Of a DNA stretch of 64,000 bases, positions 47,047 through 56,231 are shown piece by piece. Under the pieces are notes generated by a model. The model searched no databases, was not told the origin of the DNA, and was given only the letters and a program-made list of their open reading frames with translations. Numbering within the stretch: the first letter of the stretch is position 1; each line of letters starts with the position of its first letter. This stretch comes from Desulfosporosinus hippei DSM 8344. GTDB taxonomy: Bacteria > Bacillota > Desulfitobacteriia > Desulfitobacteriales > Desulfitobacteriaceae. Where the stretch lies: assembly GCF_900100785.1 (NCBI RefSeq), contig NZ_FNCP01000003.1, positions 62,001 to 126,000 of the forward strand. Direction: 5' to 3'. Both the position numbers and the translations under genes were made by a program.

Positions 47047-47334
47047 TTAAGCTTTTTTGCCACCGGGAAGCATCATCTCTACGTCACCGTGTGGACGTGG
47101 AATGACATGAACGGAGATTAATTCCCCAACTCGTTGAGCGGCAGCAGCACCGGCATCAGTTGCAGCTTTTACAGCTCCAACATCTCCTCTTACCATAACG
47201 GTTACCAAAGCACCACCGACTTTTTCATAACCCATCAGCGTAACGTTAGCAGCTTTAACCATAGCGTCTGCTGCTTCAATTGCTCCTACCATACCTCTGG
47301 TTTCAATTAATCCTAAAGCATCTGATTTATTCAT
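47047..47334 (-). CDS. BMC-H hexameric shell protein (EutM/PduA-like)
   Basis: 95 residues, a single BMC domain. [29 protein letters not shown] and the pore region [23 protein letters not shown] are standard for the main facet hexamers. Last gene of the operon. It is closely similar to the two shell proteins at the start of the operon. Confidence 0.95.
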   Translation of the reverse strand: MNKSDALGLIETRGMVGAIEAADAMVKAANVTLMGYEKVGGALVTVMVRGDVGAVKAATDAGAAAAQRVGELISVHVIPRPHGDVEMMLPGGKKA

Positions 47335-47356
47335 TGTTGTTTCCTCCTAATAATTT

Positions 47357-47998
47357 TTATTTTAGAATAGTTATTCTTGAACTTGATGTGAGAGCCATAG
47401 CATTTGCTTCTTCTGTGTCAATGTGAAACTCAAGGGCTGAAGTATTGGTAGCTCTGATGACGACATTCGAGTAGGTTCCTCCTCGAAGTCCATCTATTTG
47501 AATGGTTACCTTTTCCCCATCGCCTACGCCAAAGTTTTTAGCATCTTCCAAGGTCATATGAATGTGCCGCTGAGCAATAACCAGACCTTTGGTAAGAAGT
47601 ATGCTTCCTTTGGGGCCAATGAGTGTGACTCCCGGAGTACCTTGCAAGTCTCCAGACAGTCTCACCGGAGCGGTAATACCAAGCTTAAAGCAATCTGCCT
47701 GGAGTATTTCCACCTGTGATTCACTTCTCGCCGGTCCCAGGATACGCACTTTTTCAATAGCACCTTTCGGACCAGCTATGATCAGAGTTTCTTTACAGGC
47801 ATACTGCATAGGTTGAGATAAATCCTTGGTCTTTGTCAATTGGTATCCTGCCCCAAATAAGGTTTCTAAATCTGCTTGGGACAGATGAATATGACGATTT
47901 GATATTCCTACCGGTATTGAACTTAAGTCCTTGTTCAAATAACCCCCCTCTTTGATTGCTTCCAGCACCAGTGCTGCTAACTCCTCATAGTTCGCCAC
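47357..47998 (-). CDS. pduL: Phosphotransacylase PduL
   Basis: 213 residues. It carries the duplicated beta-barrel with zinc histidines in ISNRHIHLSQADLE and VIAQRHIHMTLEDAKNFGV, the PduL hallmarks. It converts acetyl-CoA and phosphate to acetyl phosphate and recycles CoA inside the shell. The first 20 residues (NYEELAALVLEAIKEG) form an amphipathic helix like an encapsulation peptide. GTG start; GAGGTGA lies upstream, overlapping the end of the dehydrogenase gene. Confidence 0.95.
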   Translation of the reverse strand: MANYEELAALVLEAIKEGGYLNKDLSSIPVGISNRHIHLSQADLETLFGAGYQLTKTKDLSQPMQYACKETLIIAGPKGAIEKVRILGPARSESQVEILQADCFKLGITAPVRLSGDLQGTPGVTLIGPKGSILLTKGLVIAQRHIHMTLEDAKNFGVGDGEKVTIQIDGLRGGTYSNVVIRATNTSALEFHIDTEEANAMALTSSSRITILK

Positions 47999-48000
47999 TT

Positions 48001-49485
48001 TTAGTTATCACCTCTTTTTTTCAGCATGGAAATGACTTCATTCACAACGCTCATGATCTGATCGTCACTGATGGCACTAGGCATGCCACTTTGGGCATCG
48101 CAAGCTGAATAGGTGGGGGTTTGATTTTCGGTAACATCTTTGATTCCATAGGCAACACGTTTTATATTGATTAAGTGCATGGGGGTTACATTATCGGAGG
48201 TTGCACTTCCGCCCCAAGTACCGCAACCCAGTGTAAAGGATGGAGAAAGACCTGTACTTGCGCCCACGCCGCCCTGACTGGAGGCTGTATTGACCAAGAT
48301 CCTGAATACAGGTTTTTCAGCAAATTTAAGGGCCATTTCAGGATTTTGAGTATGAATGGAAAGGCTGTGTCCGACACCACCGTTATTCAAGAGTTTAATG
48401 CACAGATCACAAGCTTCTTCCCAGTCTTTTACGGTATAAAATGCCAATACGGTGGTTAACTTTTCATAAGATAGGGGGTATTCTTCACCCACACCGTGTT
48501 GTTCTCCCAACAGGACTTTTGTGCCGGCTGGAATGGTTATACCCGCGCCTTCTGCGATAACTGCCGCAGATCTTCCTACCATTTTGGCGTTCATGGCATG
48601 ATTGCGAGTAAACAGGTTTTTGGCAACTTTGCTTGTTTCCGCAGGTGTCATGAAGTAGCCGCCTTGACGTTTGAACTCTTCCATGACCTGGTCACGAAGG
48701 CATTCTTCAACAATAACTGATTGCTCAGAGGCGCAGATTGTTCCATTGTCAAAGGTTTTACTGGCAATAATATTTCGGACTGCTTTCGGGATATCGGCTG
48801 TTCTCTCAATATACGCAGGAACGTTGCCTGGGCCTACACCTAAGGCTGGTTTTCCGGCGCTGTAGGCCGCTTTTACCATGGCTGAGCCACCTGTGGCAAT
48901 AATCAAGGCGACTTCATTACATTTCATAAGCTCATTGGTGGCACCCATGGAGGGTTTAGAGATGCATCCGATAATATTGGCCGGAGCACCTGCAGCGACG
49001 GCTGCATCATTCATTAGTCTTGCTGCTTGGAGGGTGCATTTTAGCGCGGAAGGATGCGGGGAGAATACAATCCCGTTGCGGGACTTAATAGCAATAATCG
49101 ATTTATAGATAGTCGTAGATGTGGGATTCGTTGATGGGATAATTCCCATCAGTAGTCCTACCGGTTCAGCAATTTCGATAAGTTTGTTGACCTTATCATC
49201 TTTGATGACTCCAATGGTTTGCATGGGTTTGATGAATTCGTAGAGTTCTGTGGAAGCAAAACGATTTTTAAAGATCTTATCCTCTACTTTACCAAAGCCT
49301 GTTTCCTCTACTGCCATTTTTGCCAGTGAAATTGCATTCTCTTCAGCTACTTTGACCATATTACGAATGATTTTATCAATCTGCTCAGCATTAAATTTTG
49401 CCAGCTCACTTTGGGCTTGTTTAGCTTGACGAGCAATATTTCTGGTCTCTTGTACGGATTGTAAATCATAATCAAAGTTTTCCAA
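48001..49485 (-). CDS. CoA-acylating aldehyde dehydrogenase (CutF-like)
   Basis: 494 residues of the EutE/AdhE-N family. The catalytic cysteine is present in [13 protein letters not shown] (about residue 246), with [12 protein letters not shown] and the C-terminal [18 protein letters not shown]. It turns acetaldehyde into acetyl-CoA with NAD+. After residue ~460 a flexible linker ends in an amphipathic helix ([20 protein letters not shown]) typical of encapsulation peptides. It lies between eutQ and pduL. Compare with the paralogue at 58830, which lacks this cysteine. Confidence 0.94.
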   Translation of the reverse strand: MENFDYDLQSVQETRNIARQAKQAQSELAKFNAEQIDKIIRNMVKVAEENAISLAKMAVEETGFGKVEDKIFKNRFASTELYEFIKPMQTIGVIKDDKVNKLIEIAEPVGLLMGIIPSTNPTSTTIYKSIIAIKSRNGIVFSPHPSALKCTLQAARLMNDAAVAAGAPANIIGCISKPSMGATNELMKCNEVALIIATGGSAMVKAAYSAGKPALGVGPGNVPAYIERTADIPKAVRNIIASKTFDNGTICASEQSVIVEECLRDQVMEEFKRQGGYFMTPAETSKVAKNLFTRNHAMNAKMVGRSAAVIAEGAGITIPAGTKVLLGEQHGVGEEYPLSYEKLTTVLAFYTVKDWEEACDLCIKLLNNGGVGHSLSIHTQNPEMALKFAEKPVFRILVNTASSQGGVGASTGLSPSFTLGCGTWGGSATSDNVTPMHLINIKRVAYGIKDVTENQTPTYSACDAQSGMPSAISDDQIMSVVNEVISMLKKRGDN

Positions 49486-49577
49486 TTTACTATTCCTTCC
49501 TCACACTGTCTTGGCTTTTTTAAATACTCTTTACTGTTTGTACTCGTGCCTGGATTATTCTTAGTTTGTAATTTCCT

Positions 49578-50264
49578 CTATCCCCTAAGATCAGCCCAGT
49601 TTGCCGGGTAGGTTACATAAAAGAGTTTGGCATAATCTGATGAACTCCAGGTTACTTTAGAACCTTTAGGTACCAGGAGGGCATCACCCTGATGAGCGTG
49701 ATATGTCTCTCCATTAATGGTGATGGACAGGCTTCCTTCGAGAACTACATCTATCTCTTCATAGTCTAACTCCCACTCAAAGGTGGATTTCTCAATGGTC
49801 AAAAAACCTGCGCTCATCTTAGATTCATCTTTACTGATCACTTCACGATAAGCTACGTTGGTGTAGGGACTGCCTGTGTCAAAGGTCTCAAGCTTTACGG
49901 TTCTGCCCTTTACAACTTTCAGTCCGCTTTTTGATTCTCGATCACTGCTAAAAGGTGTTTCGGGAGATGAAGCAGGAATATTTGCCATGAGCTGGTTGGT
50001 TAATACAGCTTTGACAACTTGAAAGATCATTTCCGGGTCAATCTCGTTTTCACCGCCGCTTTTTTGCGGTTCGCTGTTATTAGAAATTGGATTACCTACA
50101 TTCGTTGGATTTGCCGTTGATTCTGTCGTCGTAAATTCAATCCCCAGATCTCTTGCCAGATCCTTAGCTGCCAGAGTAATAATAGTATTACTGTCAACGA
50201 AGTATTGTTTTTGCCCCTTTTTTGCAGCATCTTTTACTTCGTTTGCACTAATGAGTTTTTTCAA
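49578..50264 (-). CDS. eutQ: EutQ-like cupin protein, putative acetate kinase
   Basis: 228 residues. An N-terminal helical segment (KKLISANEVKDAAKKG) of the type shared by EutQ and EutT, then a Ser/Asn-rich linker, then a cupin (ESKMSAGFLTIEKSTFEWEL, DVVLEGSLSITINGETYHAHQGDALLVPKGSKVTW). EutQ binds shells and has acetate kinase activity in Salmonella. TTG start with AAAGGAGG upstream. Here it could make ATP from acetyl phosphate, jointly with EutP. Confidence 0.9.
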   Translation of the reverse strand: MKKLISANEVKDAAKKGQKQYFVDSNTIITLAAKDLARDLGIEFTTTESTANPTNVGNPISNNSEPQKSGGENEIDPEMIFQVVKAVLTNQLMANIPASSPETPFSSDRESKSGLKVVKGRTVKLETFDTGSPYTNVAYREVISKDESKMSAGFLTIEKSTFEWELDYEEIDVVLEGSLSITINGETYHAHQGDALLVPKGSKVTWSSSDYAKLFYVTYPANWADLRG

Positions 50265-50318
50265 GGCCGCACCTCCTTTCGCTAGAATTATTTATAGAAG
50301 TTATGGGATTAGCTTTTA

Positions 50319-50867
50319 TTAGAACAAGGATTCCCATAATCTGTCGGAGGGCGCAGGGATTATTTCTGTATCCACTAACAAGCCTTTTTCCATGGCGATA
50401 GCCTTTCCGGCTTCGATGCTTGCTTCTACGGCACCTACATCTCCGGTAAAGGTGAAGTAAGCTTTGCCCCCCAGCCCGCTGCCTAAACGCAGCTCCAGAG
50501 CTTGGACATCGGCAGCTTTGAGGGCTGCATCAGCTGAGATGATCATGGAGGCCATTGAAAAGCATTCCATAATTCCCAAAGCCCCTACTCTATCAGGCAT
50601 TGACGTTGCAGTAATGGCAGGAAAGACCCCCGGATGAACATTAGCAAGAACAAAGCTGTCTACCAGATATTCTCCTGCGGTTTCTACGCCGACACTGATT
50701 GAGCTTTCCACGGCAGCAACATCCCCTTTAATGATAGCGATATACTTGCCGGGACAAACGGGGGTTGCACTAACCACTTCAACGTAGGCAGTTTTAAGCA
50801 TCAAGTCTGTGGCATTTATCCCTCTGGCAATACTCGTAAGCTCAATCATACCTATTGCACTATACAT
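50319..50867 (-). CDS. pduT: BMC-T trimeric shell protein (PduT-like)
   Basis: 182 residues with two BMC domains. The first carries TPVCPGKYIAIIKGDVAAVE, matching the CPGK loop whose cysteine binds a 4Fe-4S cluster at the PduT pore. It may pass electrons across the shell. It overlaps the pduS-like gene by one base (TAATG), so they are translationally coupled. Confidence 0.93.
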   Translation of the reverse strand: MYSAIGMIELTSIARGINATDLMLKTAYVEVVSATPVCPGKYIAIIKGDVAAVESSISVGVETAGEYLVDSFVLANVHPGVFPAITATSMPDRVGALGIMECFSMASMIISADAALKAADVQALELRLGSGLGGKAYFTFTGDVGAVEASIEAGKAIAMEKGLLVDTEIIPAPSDRLWESLF

Positions 50868-52198
50868 TACGAACCCACCTTTATCAAAATAGAATTGTCC
50901 TTAATTTCTTTCACAGTTCCGTTTAAGCTAGCGTGAACCGTTGCTCCGAGACTGCCATCCGGGATTTTACCGATAAGCTGTCCGGCTTTTACCTTTTCGC
51001 CAACTGCGACGGTAGGTATTGCCGCTGCCCCAATGTGTTGTCGAAGGGCAATCCGAATGGTTTTCGGCCGAAATTCAACCTGAGTCAGAGGTGCCGGCTT
51101 ATCGAAAGCTGTTAAGCCGATTTTGATAATTAAACGTTTGCTTGGGATAAGGCGGTATTCTCTGCTAGACCTGGCTTGGAAATCCATCTGAACAGGCTGA
51201 TACTTGATCCCTTGTTCTGCCAGCTTTTGCTTGTACAAACTATTGACGGATCTGGGATGTAGATTGACGGGACAGGAGTACAATTCACAGGCATTGCATT
51301 CGCAACACAATTGAGCAATTTGTTGTTCTTTGACATCCTCTAGATTGTAACTTAGGGCTCGCATGACTTTATGAGGCTGCATATTATGACCCAGCAAATA
51401 TCGAGGGCACAAATCAGTACACATACGACATTGTTCACAGGCCGTTTTGCCTATTACTCTGGCTCGCTCAAGGCTTACGGTTTTTTTACGGATCAGAAAG
51501 TGGTCTTTCTTGAGAATTACATAGCCTTTGCTTTTTTTAGTGACATAACCATCAATATTGTTCATGACCGAGCCCATCATAGGACCGCCGTCTATTACGG
51601 CATAGTCATCCAGGTTTTTAACCCCACATTGTTCGATAACATCACGGATAGCCGTACCCACCGGAACTTTTAGGGTCATGCGCTGGGGGATATCCCCAGC
51701 CACAGTAATGTAGGTTTCTGTTACGGGTTTTCCTTCCAAAGCGTTCCAGATATTGAGGGCCGTCTCCGAATTGATAACGACACAGCCGACTTTCAGAGGA
51801 ATAGACACTTCCGGAACAATTCTTTGAGTCAGTTCATGAACTAAAACCTGCTCATCGCCGGCGGGATAAATATCTCTTAGTTCCATAACTTCCATGTAAT
51901 TGGAAAGTCCCAAAGCAGCAATTCTTTCTCTCATGAGAACTATAACCTTTTTGTGTTTGCCTTTTATACCAATAATGGCTTTGCGAGCTTCGATGTATTT
52001 CCCAGCTGCTTCCATTCCTTTAATGATTTGATCAGGAAACATCTCCATCAGCTGCTGATCCACTCTTAGCAGAGGTTCACATTCAGCTCCATTAAGCAAA
52101 ATATATTCAGCTTTAGAAGTTAGTTTAGCGTGAGTCGGAAATCCGGCTCCTCCCGCCCCAATAACCCCTGCATCCTTAACAATGTTTAGTAGATCCAA
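50867..52198 (-). CDS. pduS: PduS-like flavin/Fe-S electron-transfer protein
   Basis: 443 residues. An RnfC/NuoF-like FMN domain begins with GVIGAGGAGFPTHAKL; DEQVLVHELTQRIVP follows, then two 4Fe-4S motifs (CEQCRMCTDLCPRYL, CCECNACELYSCPVNL) and a C-terminal biotinyl/SLBB-like tail. PduS reduces cobalamin in propanediol compartments; in B12-free glycyl-radical compartments it is thought to move electrons, probably with PduT. Coupled to the PduT gene. Confidence 0.93.
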   Translation of the reverse strand: MDLLNIVKDAGVIGAGGAGFPTHAKLTSKAEYILLNGAECEPLLRVDQQLMEMFPDQIIKGMEAAGKYIEARKAIIGIKGKHKKVIVLMRERIAALGLSNYMEVMELRDIYPAGDEQVLVHELTQRIVPEVSIPLKVGCVVINSETALNIWNALEGKPVTETYITVAGDIPQRMTLKVPVGTAIRDVIEQCGVKNLDDYAVIDGGPMMGSVMNNIDGYVTKKSKGYVILKKDHFLIRKKTVSLERARVIGKTACEQCRMCTDLCPRYLLGHNMQPHKVMRALSYNLEDVKEQQIAQLCCECNACELYSCPVNLHPRSVNSLYKQKLAEQGIKYQPVQMDFQARSSREYRLIPSKRLIIKIGLTAFDKPAPLTQVEFRPKTIRIALRQHIGAAAIPTVAVGEKVKAGQLIGKIPDGSLGATVHASLNGTVKEIKDNSILIKVGS

Positions 52199-52219
52199 CG
52201 TCTACCACCTCCGGTTTCA

Positions 52220-52480
52220 TTAAAACGTACAGTCTTCGTCGATAATTCCTACAATTGCGGAATCAATGGGAATATCCTCACGGTCAAACATTTTACGGGC
52301 TGAACTGCCGTTACAAACAAGCACTCGCTCTCCTATGCCGGCACCGATGGTGTCGGCAGCTATCATGATCCGTCCGGCATCAATTCCGCCCAGGACTTCT
52401 ATCAACATGAATTTCAGACCTATGAGGGAATCGGCTTTGCGCGTCGACCATATACTATCAATTACTTTGGCTGCAATCAT
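52220..52480 (-). CDS. eutN: BMC-P pentameric vertex protein (EutN/CcmL-like)
   Basis: 86 residues. AAKVIDSIWSTRKADSLIG, GAGIGERVLVCNGSSAR and DSAIVGIIDE are the EutN/CcmL beta-barrel signature. Pentamers cap the twelve shell vertices. Its ATG overlaps the stop of the preceding gene by four bases. Confidence 0.95.
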   Translation of the reverse strand: MIAAKVIDSIWSTRKADSLIGLKFMLIEVLGGIDAGRIMIAADTIGAGIGERVLVCNGSSARKMFDREDIPIDSAIVGIIDEDCTF

Positions 52481-52788
52481 CGAATTTCACCGACTTTATC
52501 TTTATTTAATTTATATTGAATCTCATTAATGGCGGCTTCTACCGATGCCGTATCTCCAAAGATAGCAATCATTATCAGATTCTGGGGACAATGCCCTTTG
52601 ATGTCTTCAACTGTAACGCCGGCTGCCTTTTCCGCAACATCAGCGGCAAAAACCATATCAATCAGACGACCCTGTACCAACCCCACAGCATCATAGTTCT
52701 CAATAGGGATTGTTGAAGCGGAGCCTTTGCGACGAAAGAGAATATCTAAGGTACCACTGGACGGGGATTTGATAATTCGGTATTCCAT
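52477..52788 (-). CDS. GrpU-like BMC shell protein with Fe-S motif
   Basis: 103 residues. An N-terminal extension (EYRIIKSPSSGTLDILFRRK) precedes a BMC domain (AVGLVQGRLIDMVFAADVAE). The pore loop reads KGHCPQN, matching the G-x-C-P-Q motif described for the Fe-S cluster site of the glycyl-radical shell protein GrpU. The similarity to known GrpU is by motif only. Coupled to eutN by an overlap. Confidence 0.8.
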   Translation of the reverse strand: MEYRIIKSPSSGTLDILFRRKGSASTIPIENYDAVGLVQGRLIDMVFAADVAEKAAGVTVEDIKGHCPQNLIMIAIFGDTASVEAAINEIQYKLNKDKVGEIR

Positions 52789-52807
52789 GGTTAAACCTCA
52801 CTCCTGC

Positions 52808-53650
52808 CTATAGTTCTTCTTGCGTGCAGTTAAGGGCAATCCCCAAAGGGGTTACAAACATAGGATTCTGAGGCTTATAGGTGGGAAGTTTAGTTTGTTT
52901 GGCAATGATATCTTCAATTCCCTCCAAACAACAGGTGCCGCCTACCAGATATAGTTCCTTTACGGAGTATTTTTTAATGTGACGACTGATAATGGTTGAG
53001 ACTTTTTCTATAACCGGTCGGATTACCGGAATTAATTCTCTATGGTTTTTAAAATCACGTTTATAGACATCTGCTTCGTCAAAGCTCATTTTGTAGGCTC
53101 CGGAAATGACCAGGGAAAAATGAGTACCACCTGTCGGCTCATCAGCAACGTAAATCACTTTGCCATTTTTCAAGATGGCAATCCCTGTGGTCCCCCCACC
53201 AATATCAATAATCGCACCATCTTTAATTTTTAGTACGGCGTTAGCTGCTGTCGGTTCATCTAATATATTGGTAATTTCAAAACCAGCCGCCTGTACCACA
53301 TTTTTAATGGCTCCTGAGTCTAAGGTATCAGTTCCTGGGGGCAGGGCTGCTGCTGCATAAATCAGTTCCGTGCCAAGTTTCTCTTCGATTTCTTGTTTTA
53401 ACTCTTTGACGATGCGAATAGCACCTATATAGTCTACCACCATGCCATCTTTAACCACACTGGCAAAGCGATATGCCCCTGCAACCGGCTGATAATTCTC
53501 ATCAAGTACAGCCAATACGATATAGGCTGTTCCCAAATCAACACCTGTGTAATAAACTGAGGAATTGTTGATTATGGGTGTTTCAATAACTTTCTCAAAA
53601 TCACTAACAAGCTGGTCGCAGTATAGAAAGGTTGAATTTACTGTATCCAT
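52808..53650 (-). CDS. eutJ: EutJ-like Hsp70-type protein
   Basis: 280 residues with an actin/Hsp70 ATPase fold: YYTGVDLGTAYIVLAVLDE, NILDEPTAANAVLKIKDG, AIIDIGGGTTGIAILKNGK and YLVGGTCCLEGI. EutJ is a conserved accessory of ethanolamine and glycyl-radical compartments, presumed to reactivate or chaperone the enzyme or shell. The start is ATG 53648-53650 with a GGGGGGAAG site; the gene overlaps the previous one by 13 bases. Confidence 0.92.
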   Translation of the reverse strand: MDTVNSTFLYCDQLVSDFEKVIETPIINNSSVYYTGVDLGTAYIVLAVLDENYQPVAGAYRFASVVKDGMVVDYIGAIRIVKELKQEIEEKLGTELIYAAAALPPGTDTLDSGAIKNVVQAAGFEITNILDEPTAANAVLKIKDGAIIDIGGGTTGIAILKNGKVIYVADEPTGGTHFSLVISGAYKMSFDEADVYKRDFKNHRELIPVIRPVIEKVSTIISRHIKKYSVKELYLVGGTCCLEGIEDIIAKQTKLPTYKPQNPMFVTPLGIALNCTQEEL

Positions 53651-54309
53651 TTCTTCCCCCCCAAGCATTTCCAGATCATCATACCGAGTATGTTAATGAT
53701 CAGATTAACTGAATCAATTAAGTCTTGTCGTGAGCAGTTTTGCTTTTCCTCGTTCCAGTAGGCTTCTAAGATTGCTGGTTCGATCTCTCGTAGGGAGGCG
53801 CGCAAGTAGTTTAACAGAGCAATTTCTTTGCTATTCTCCGATCCAACCTGAAACTCACTAAGGTCAACTTGCTTTTCCAGCTTAGCGGAGCGTTCGTTAA
53901 TTTCTTCTTCCGACCATCCCCAGAATTGAATTTTGTCCGAGGTAATCTGCCCTCGTTCAGCCTTTTTCACATTTTGGAAGCATTTTCCCAGTTCTATGAC
54001 TTCCTCAGACAGGATAGCATTTCCGAAATGGAATAGTTCTGCGGCGATTAGCAGAAATAACGACTCCAGACAATCTATTTTGCCTAACAATCTAAGGATC
54101 GTCCAACTTTCCCTTGATTGTGCCTGGTTGGACTTGTCGCTAGTTTGTTTCTTGTCAACATTTGCCTGACTCTGAACCAGCGTGACACGTCGATCCACAA
54201 GAAATTGACGAGCTCCGGGTGTAATCTTGGTATCCGGTTCCAGAGAATAAGTTGTAAAGGGCTCTCGTCTGTATAAATCTCGCAGTTCCATCTCTGTGAT
54301 AAATTTCAT
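53638..54309 (-). CDS. EutT-like protein lacking the Cys motif
   Basis: 223 residues. The N-terminus MKFITEMELRDLY...PGARQFLVDRR matches EutT (FITE...LTPSARELLESR), and later segments (EIALLNYLRASLREIEP, LIDSVNLIINILGMMIW) align with EutT C-terminal blocks. The HX11CCXXC Fe-binding motif of EutT is missing: only isolated cysteines (DCLESL, GKCFQN, QNCSRQ) occur. EutT is a cobalamin adenosyltransferase, which CutC does not need. The protein is therefore probably not an adenosyltransferase; a structural or regulatory role is inference. Confidence 0.75.
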   Translation of the reverse strand: MKFITEMELRDLYRREPFTTYSLEPDTKITPGARQFLVDRRVTLVQSQANVDKKQTSDKSNQAQSRESWTILRLLGKIDCLESLFLLIAAELFHFGNAILSEEVIELGKCFQNVKKAERGQITSDKIQFWGWSEEEINERSAKLEKQVDLSEFQVGSENSKEIALLNYLRASLREIEPAILEAYWNEEKQNCSRQDLIDSVNLIINILGMMIWKCLGGKKWIQ

Positions 54310-54372
54310 TGCCTCACCTCACCTTCCTTAAATCTCTTTGGGGTAAATCTCCCGGACTATCATTTCTTCAAA

Positions 54373-54810
54373 CTAGAATTCAGAAAATATATATTGTTTC
54401 AAGGCTTCAACGCCGTTATTGTCTTTTAAAGAAATTCTGAAATAAGGTTCCTTAACCCCAATTCTTTTCAACTGTTGAATACTCAAATCGGCAAATTCCT
54501 GAGCCAAATCGATCTTTGTAATCACTCCAAGTACAGGACAGTTAAATGATTTAGCAAAAGCCGGGGGATATACTTCAAGTAATTTAGATTGATCAACAAG
54601 AATCAGTAAATGAGATGCGGTTTGGGCAGTGGCAATTAGGTATTTGTACATCGAAGGGTTTTCTAAATAGGAGCTCGGTGTATCAATGGTGTTTTTTCCG
54701 TAGATAATGTCCTGGGTCTTTTTTAGAGGCCTGCTGGATTCGTTTAAAACATTGGCTAAAGTGGATTTTCCGGATTGGGTTGGACCTACGATCATAATTC
54801 GCTTCTTCAT
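54373..54810 (-). CDS. eutP: EutP/PduV-like small GTPase-type protein, putative acetate kinase
   Basis: 145 residues. The P-loop GPTQSGKSTLANVL, switch-like YGKNTIDTPSSYLENP and VITKIDLA are the Ras-like GTPase motifs of EutP. EutP has acetate kinase activity in Salmonella. Its ATG overlaps the stop of the EutS-like gene by four bases. With EutQ it gives the operon a possible acetyl-phosphate to acetate step. Confidence 0.92.
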   Translation of the reverse strand: MKKRIMIVGPTQSGKSTLANVLNESSRPLKKTQDIIYGKNTIDTPSSYLENPSMYKYLIATAQTASHLLILVDQSKLLEVYPPAFAKSFNCPVLGVITKIDLAQEFADLSIQQLKRIGVKEPYFRISLKDNNGVEALKQYIFSEF

Positions 54811-55160
54811 GTGCGTGTAATTCTGGCCGGGGTAAAGCCCAACAAAGTTTCTAAAGTATCATTAATCGCACCCATTGCTGTTTCAACACTTGCTACATCA
54901 CCGGAAATAATCAGGGCACCTGTAAAACGATCCAGAAAACCTATCTCTACATCAGAGGCCTTTGTGGCAATGTCTGCAGCTATAATAGCCGTCTCGCCTG
55001 GAGTAAGGGTTGATATCCCGATGGCTCCTGTTTCCTCAATTCCCAGACGTTCATAAATATCTTGAACAGGTGATGCTATGATGTGAGCCAGAGTGACTTG
55101 CTTGCCTGGTACAGATTCTTGGATAATTCGTTTTCTGTCAAACTCATCGGCCATACTCAT
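54807..55160 (-). CDS. eutS: EutS/PduU-like BMC shell protein
   Basis: 117 residues. KRIIQESVPGKQVTLAHIIA followed by ISTLTPGETAIIAADIATKA is the circularly permuted BMC domain of EutS/PduU. ATG 55158-55160 has CAGGAGGG upstream; a longer reading adds nine poor residues. It belongs to the shell facet. Confidence 0.92.
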   Translation of the reverse strand: MSMADEFDRKRIIQESVPGKQVTLAHIIASPVQDIYERLGIEETGAIGISTLTPGETAIIAADIATKASDVEIGFLDRFTGALIISGDVASVETAMGAINDTLETLLGFTPARITRT

Positions 55161-55186
55161 ATTATCCCTCCTGTCCGGTATCATCA

Positions 55187-56170
55187 TTAATGTCTAATAA
55201 CTTCCACCTGAAAGTCATACCCTTTGATTAACTCTTCGATTTTATCTAATTCTTCCGGTTTGTAGCTAAAATCTTCGGTAATCGAATAGTTCATGTCTAA
55301 TTGCTTGTATTTGTTGATCCCTAATTTATGATAAGGGAGCAAGTCGACACCTTGAAAGTTCCTATAATTTCTAAAGGGCTTTAGATACTCCAAGGTTTTG
55401 AGGATGGTTTCTTCACTATCATTTAATCCCTTAAGGAGAGGCATCCTGACTTTCACATTAAAACCTCGGCGTACGAGCTCTCTTAGGTTGTCCAGGATAC
55501 GTTCATTACGTACTCCGGTAAGTTCATGATGCCGATCAGAATCAATGTGCTTAATATCATAGAGAAACAAATCCGTAAACTGAGCTATCTTAAGCAGAGA
55601 ATCCTGTTTTACATAGCCTGAGGTTTCAATGGCTGTGTGAATACCTAAACGCTTGCACTCAGTTAGGAGGTTGGTGGCAAATTCCGGTTGGGCTGTGACT
55701 TCCCCTCCCCCAAGAGTCACTCCTCCACCTGAACTCAGGTAGAAGAGCATATCTTGCTGGATGATCTCCAGAACTTCAGAAATTGTTTTGTCCGAACCGA
55801 CAATGGAGAGTGCCTGTTTAGGACAGACTGTTTCGCATTTTCGGCAACCGATACAATCAATGCTCCGATTTACTCTATGCCTGGTTGTTTTAGGTTTAGG
55901 TTGTCGCAGCTTCTCTTCTTCGTCCTGAAAATAATGGATTTGGACGGGACAATCAGTAATACAGAGGCCACAATCAATGCAAAGATCCTCTTTGAACATG
56001 ACTTGATACTTTCTTTCAAGTCCCTCAGGGTTTGAACACCATTTACATCTGAGGGGACAGCCTTTGAAAAAAATTAATGTTCTAACGCCCGGTCCATCAT
56101 AGATGGAGTATTTCTGGACATTGAAGATTCTCGCTTTTCTTTCCAAGATTTTAATGGTTTCTGTACTCAT
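55187..56170 (-). CDS. cutD: Choline TMA-lyase activating enzyme, radical SAM
   Basis: About 327 residues. The radical SAM cysteines are in KGCPLRCKWCSNPEG, preceded by YSIYDGPGVRTLIFF. Two extra 4Fe-4S clusters follow (CIDCGLCITDCP, CIGCRKCETVCP) and then GGGEVTAQPEF. It generates the glycyl radical on CutC using SAM. The start is uncertain: ATG 56168-56170 follows a GGGG stretch and matches the usual STETIKILERK start, while ATG 56207-56209 adds 13 residues. The gene follows cutC directly. Confidence 0.93.
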   Translation of the reverse strand: MSTETIKILERKARIFNVQKYSIYDGPGVRTLIFFKGCPLRCKWCSNPEGLERKYQVMFKEDLCIDCGLCITDCPVQIHYFQDEEEKLRQPKPKTTRHRVNRSIDCIGCRKCETVCPKQALSIVGSDKTISEVLEIIQQDMLFYLSSGGGVTLGGGEVTAQPEFATNLLTECKRLGIHTAIETSGYVKQDSLLKIAQFTDLFLYDIKHIDSDRHHELTGVRNERILDNLRELVRRGFNVKVRMPLLKGLNDSEETILKTLEYLKPFRNYRNFQGVDLLPYHKLGINKYKQLDMNYSITEDFSYKPEELDKIEELIKGYDFQVEVIRH

Positions 56171-56231
56171 AATGTCCCCATCCCTAGTATTCTCCATCTT
56201 CCGGCTCATTAAGGTCTTTGTCTAAATCGAA

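Noticed and set aside
48671-48865. Small plus-strand open frames throughout the microcompartment operon
   Set aside because: All are opposite to conserved genes, without ribosome sites.
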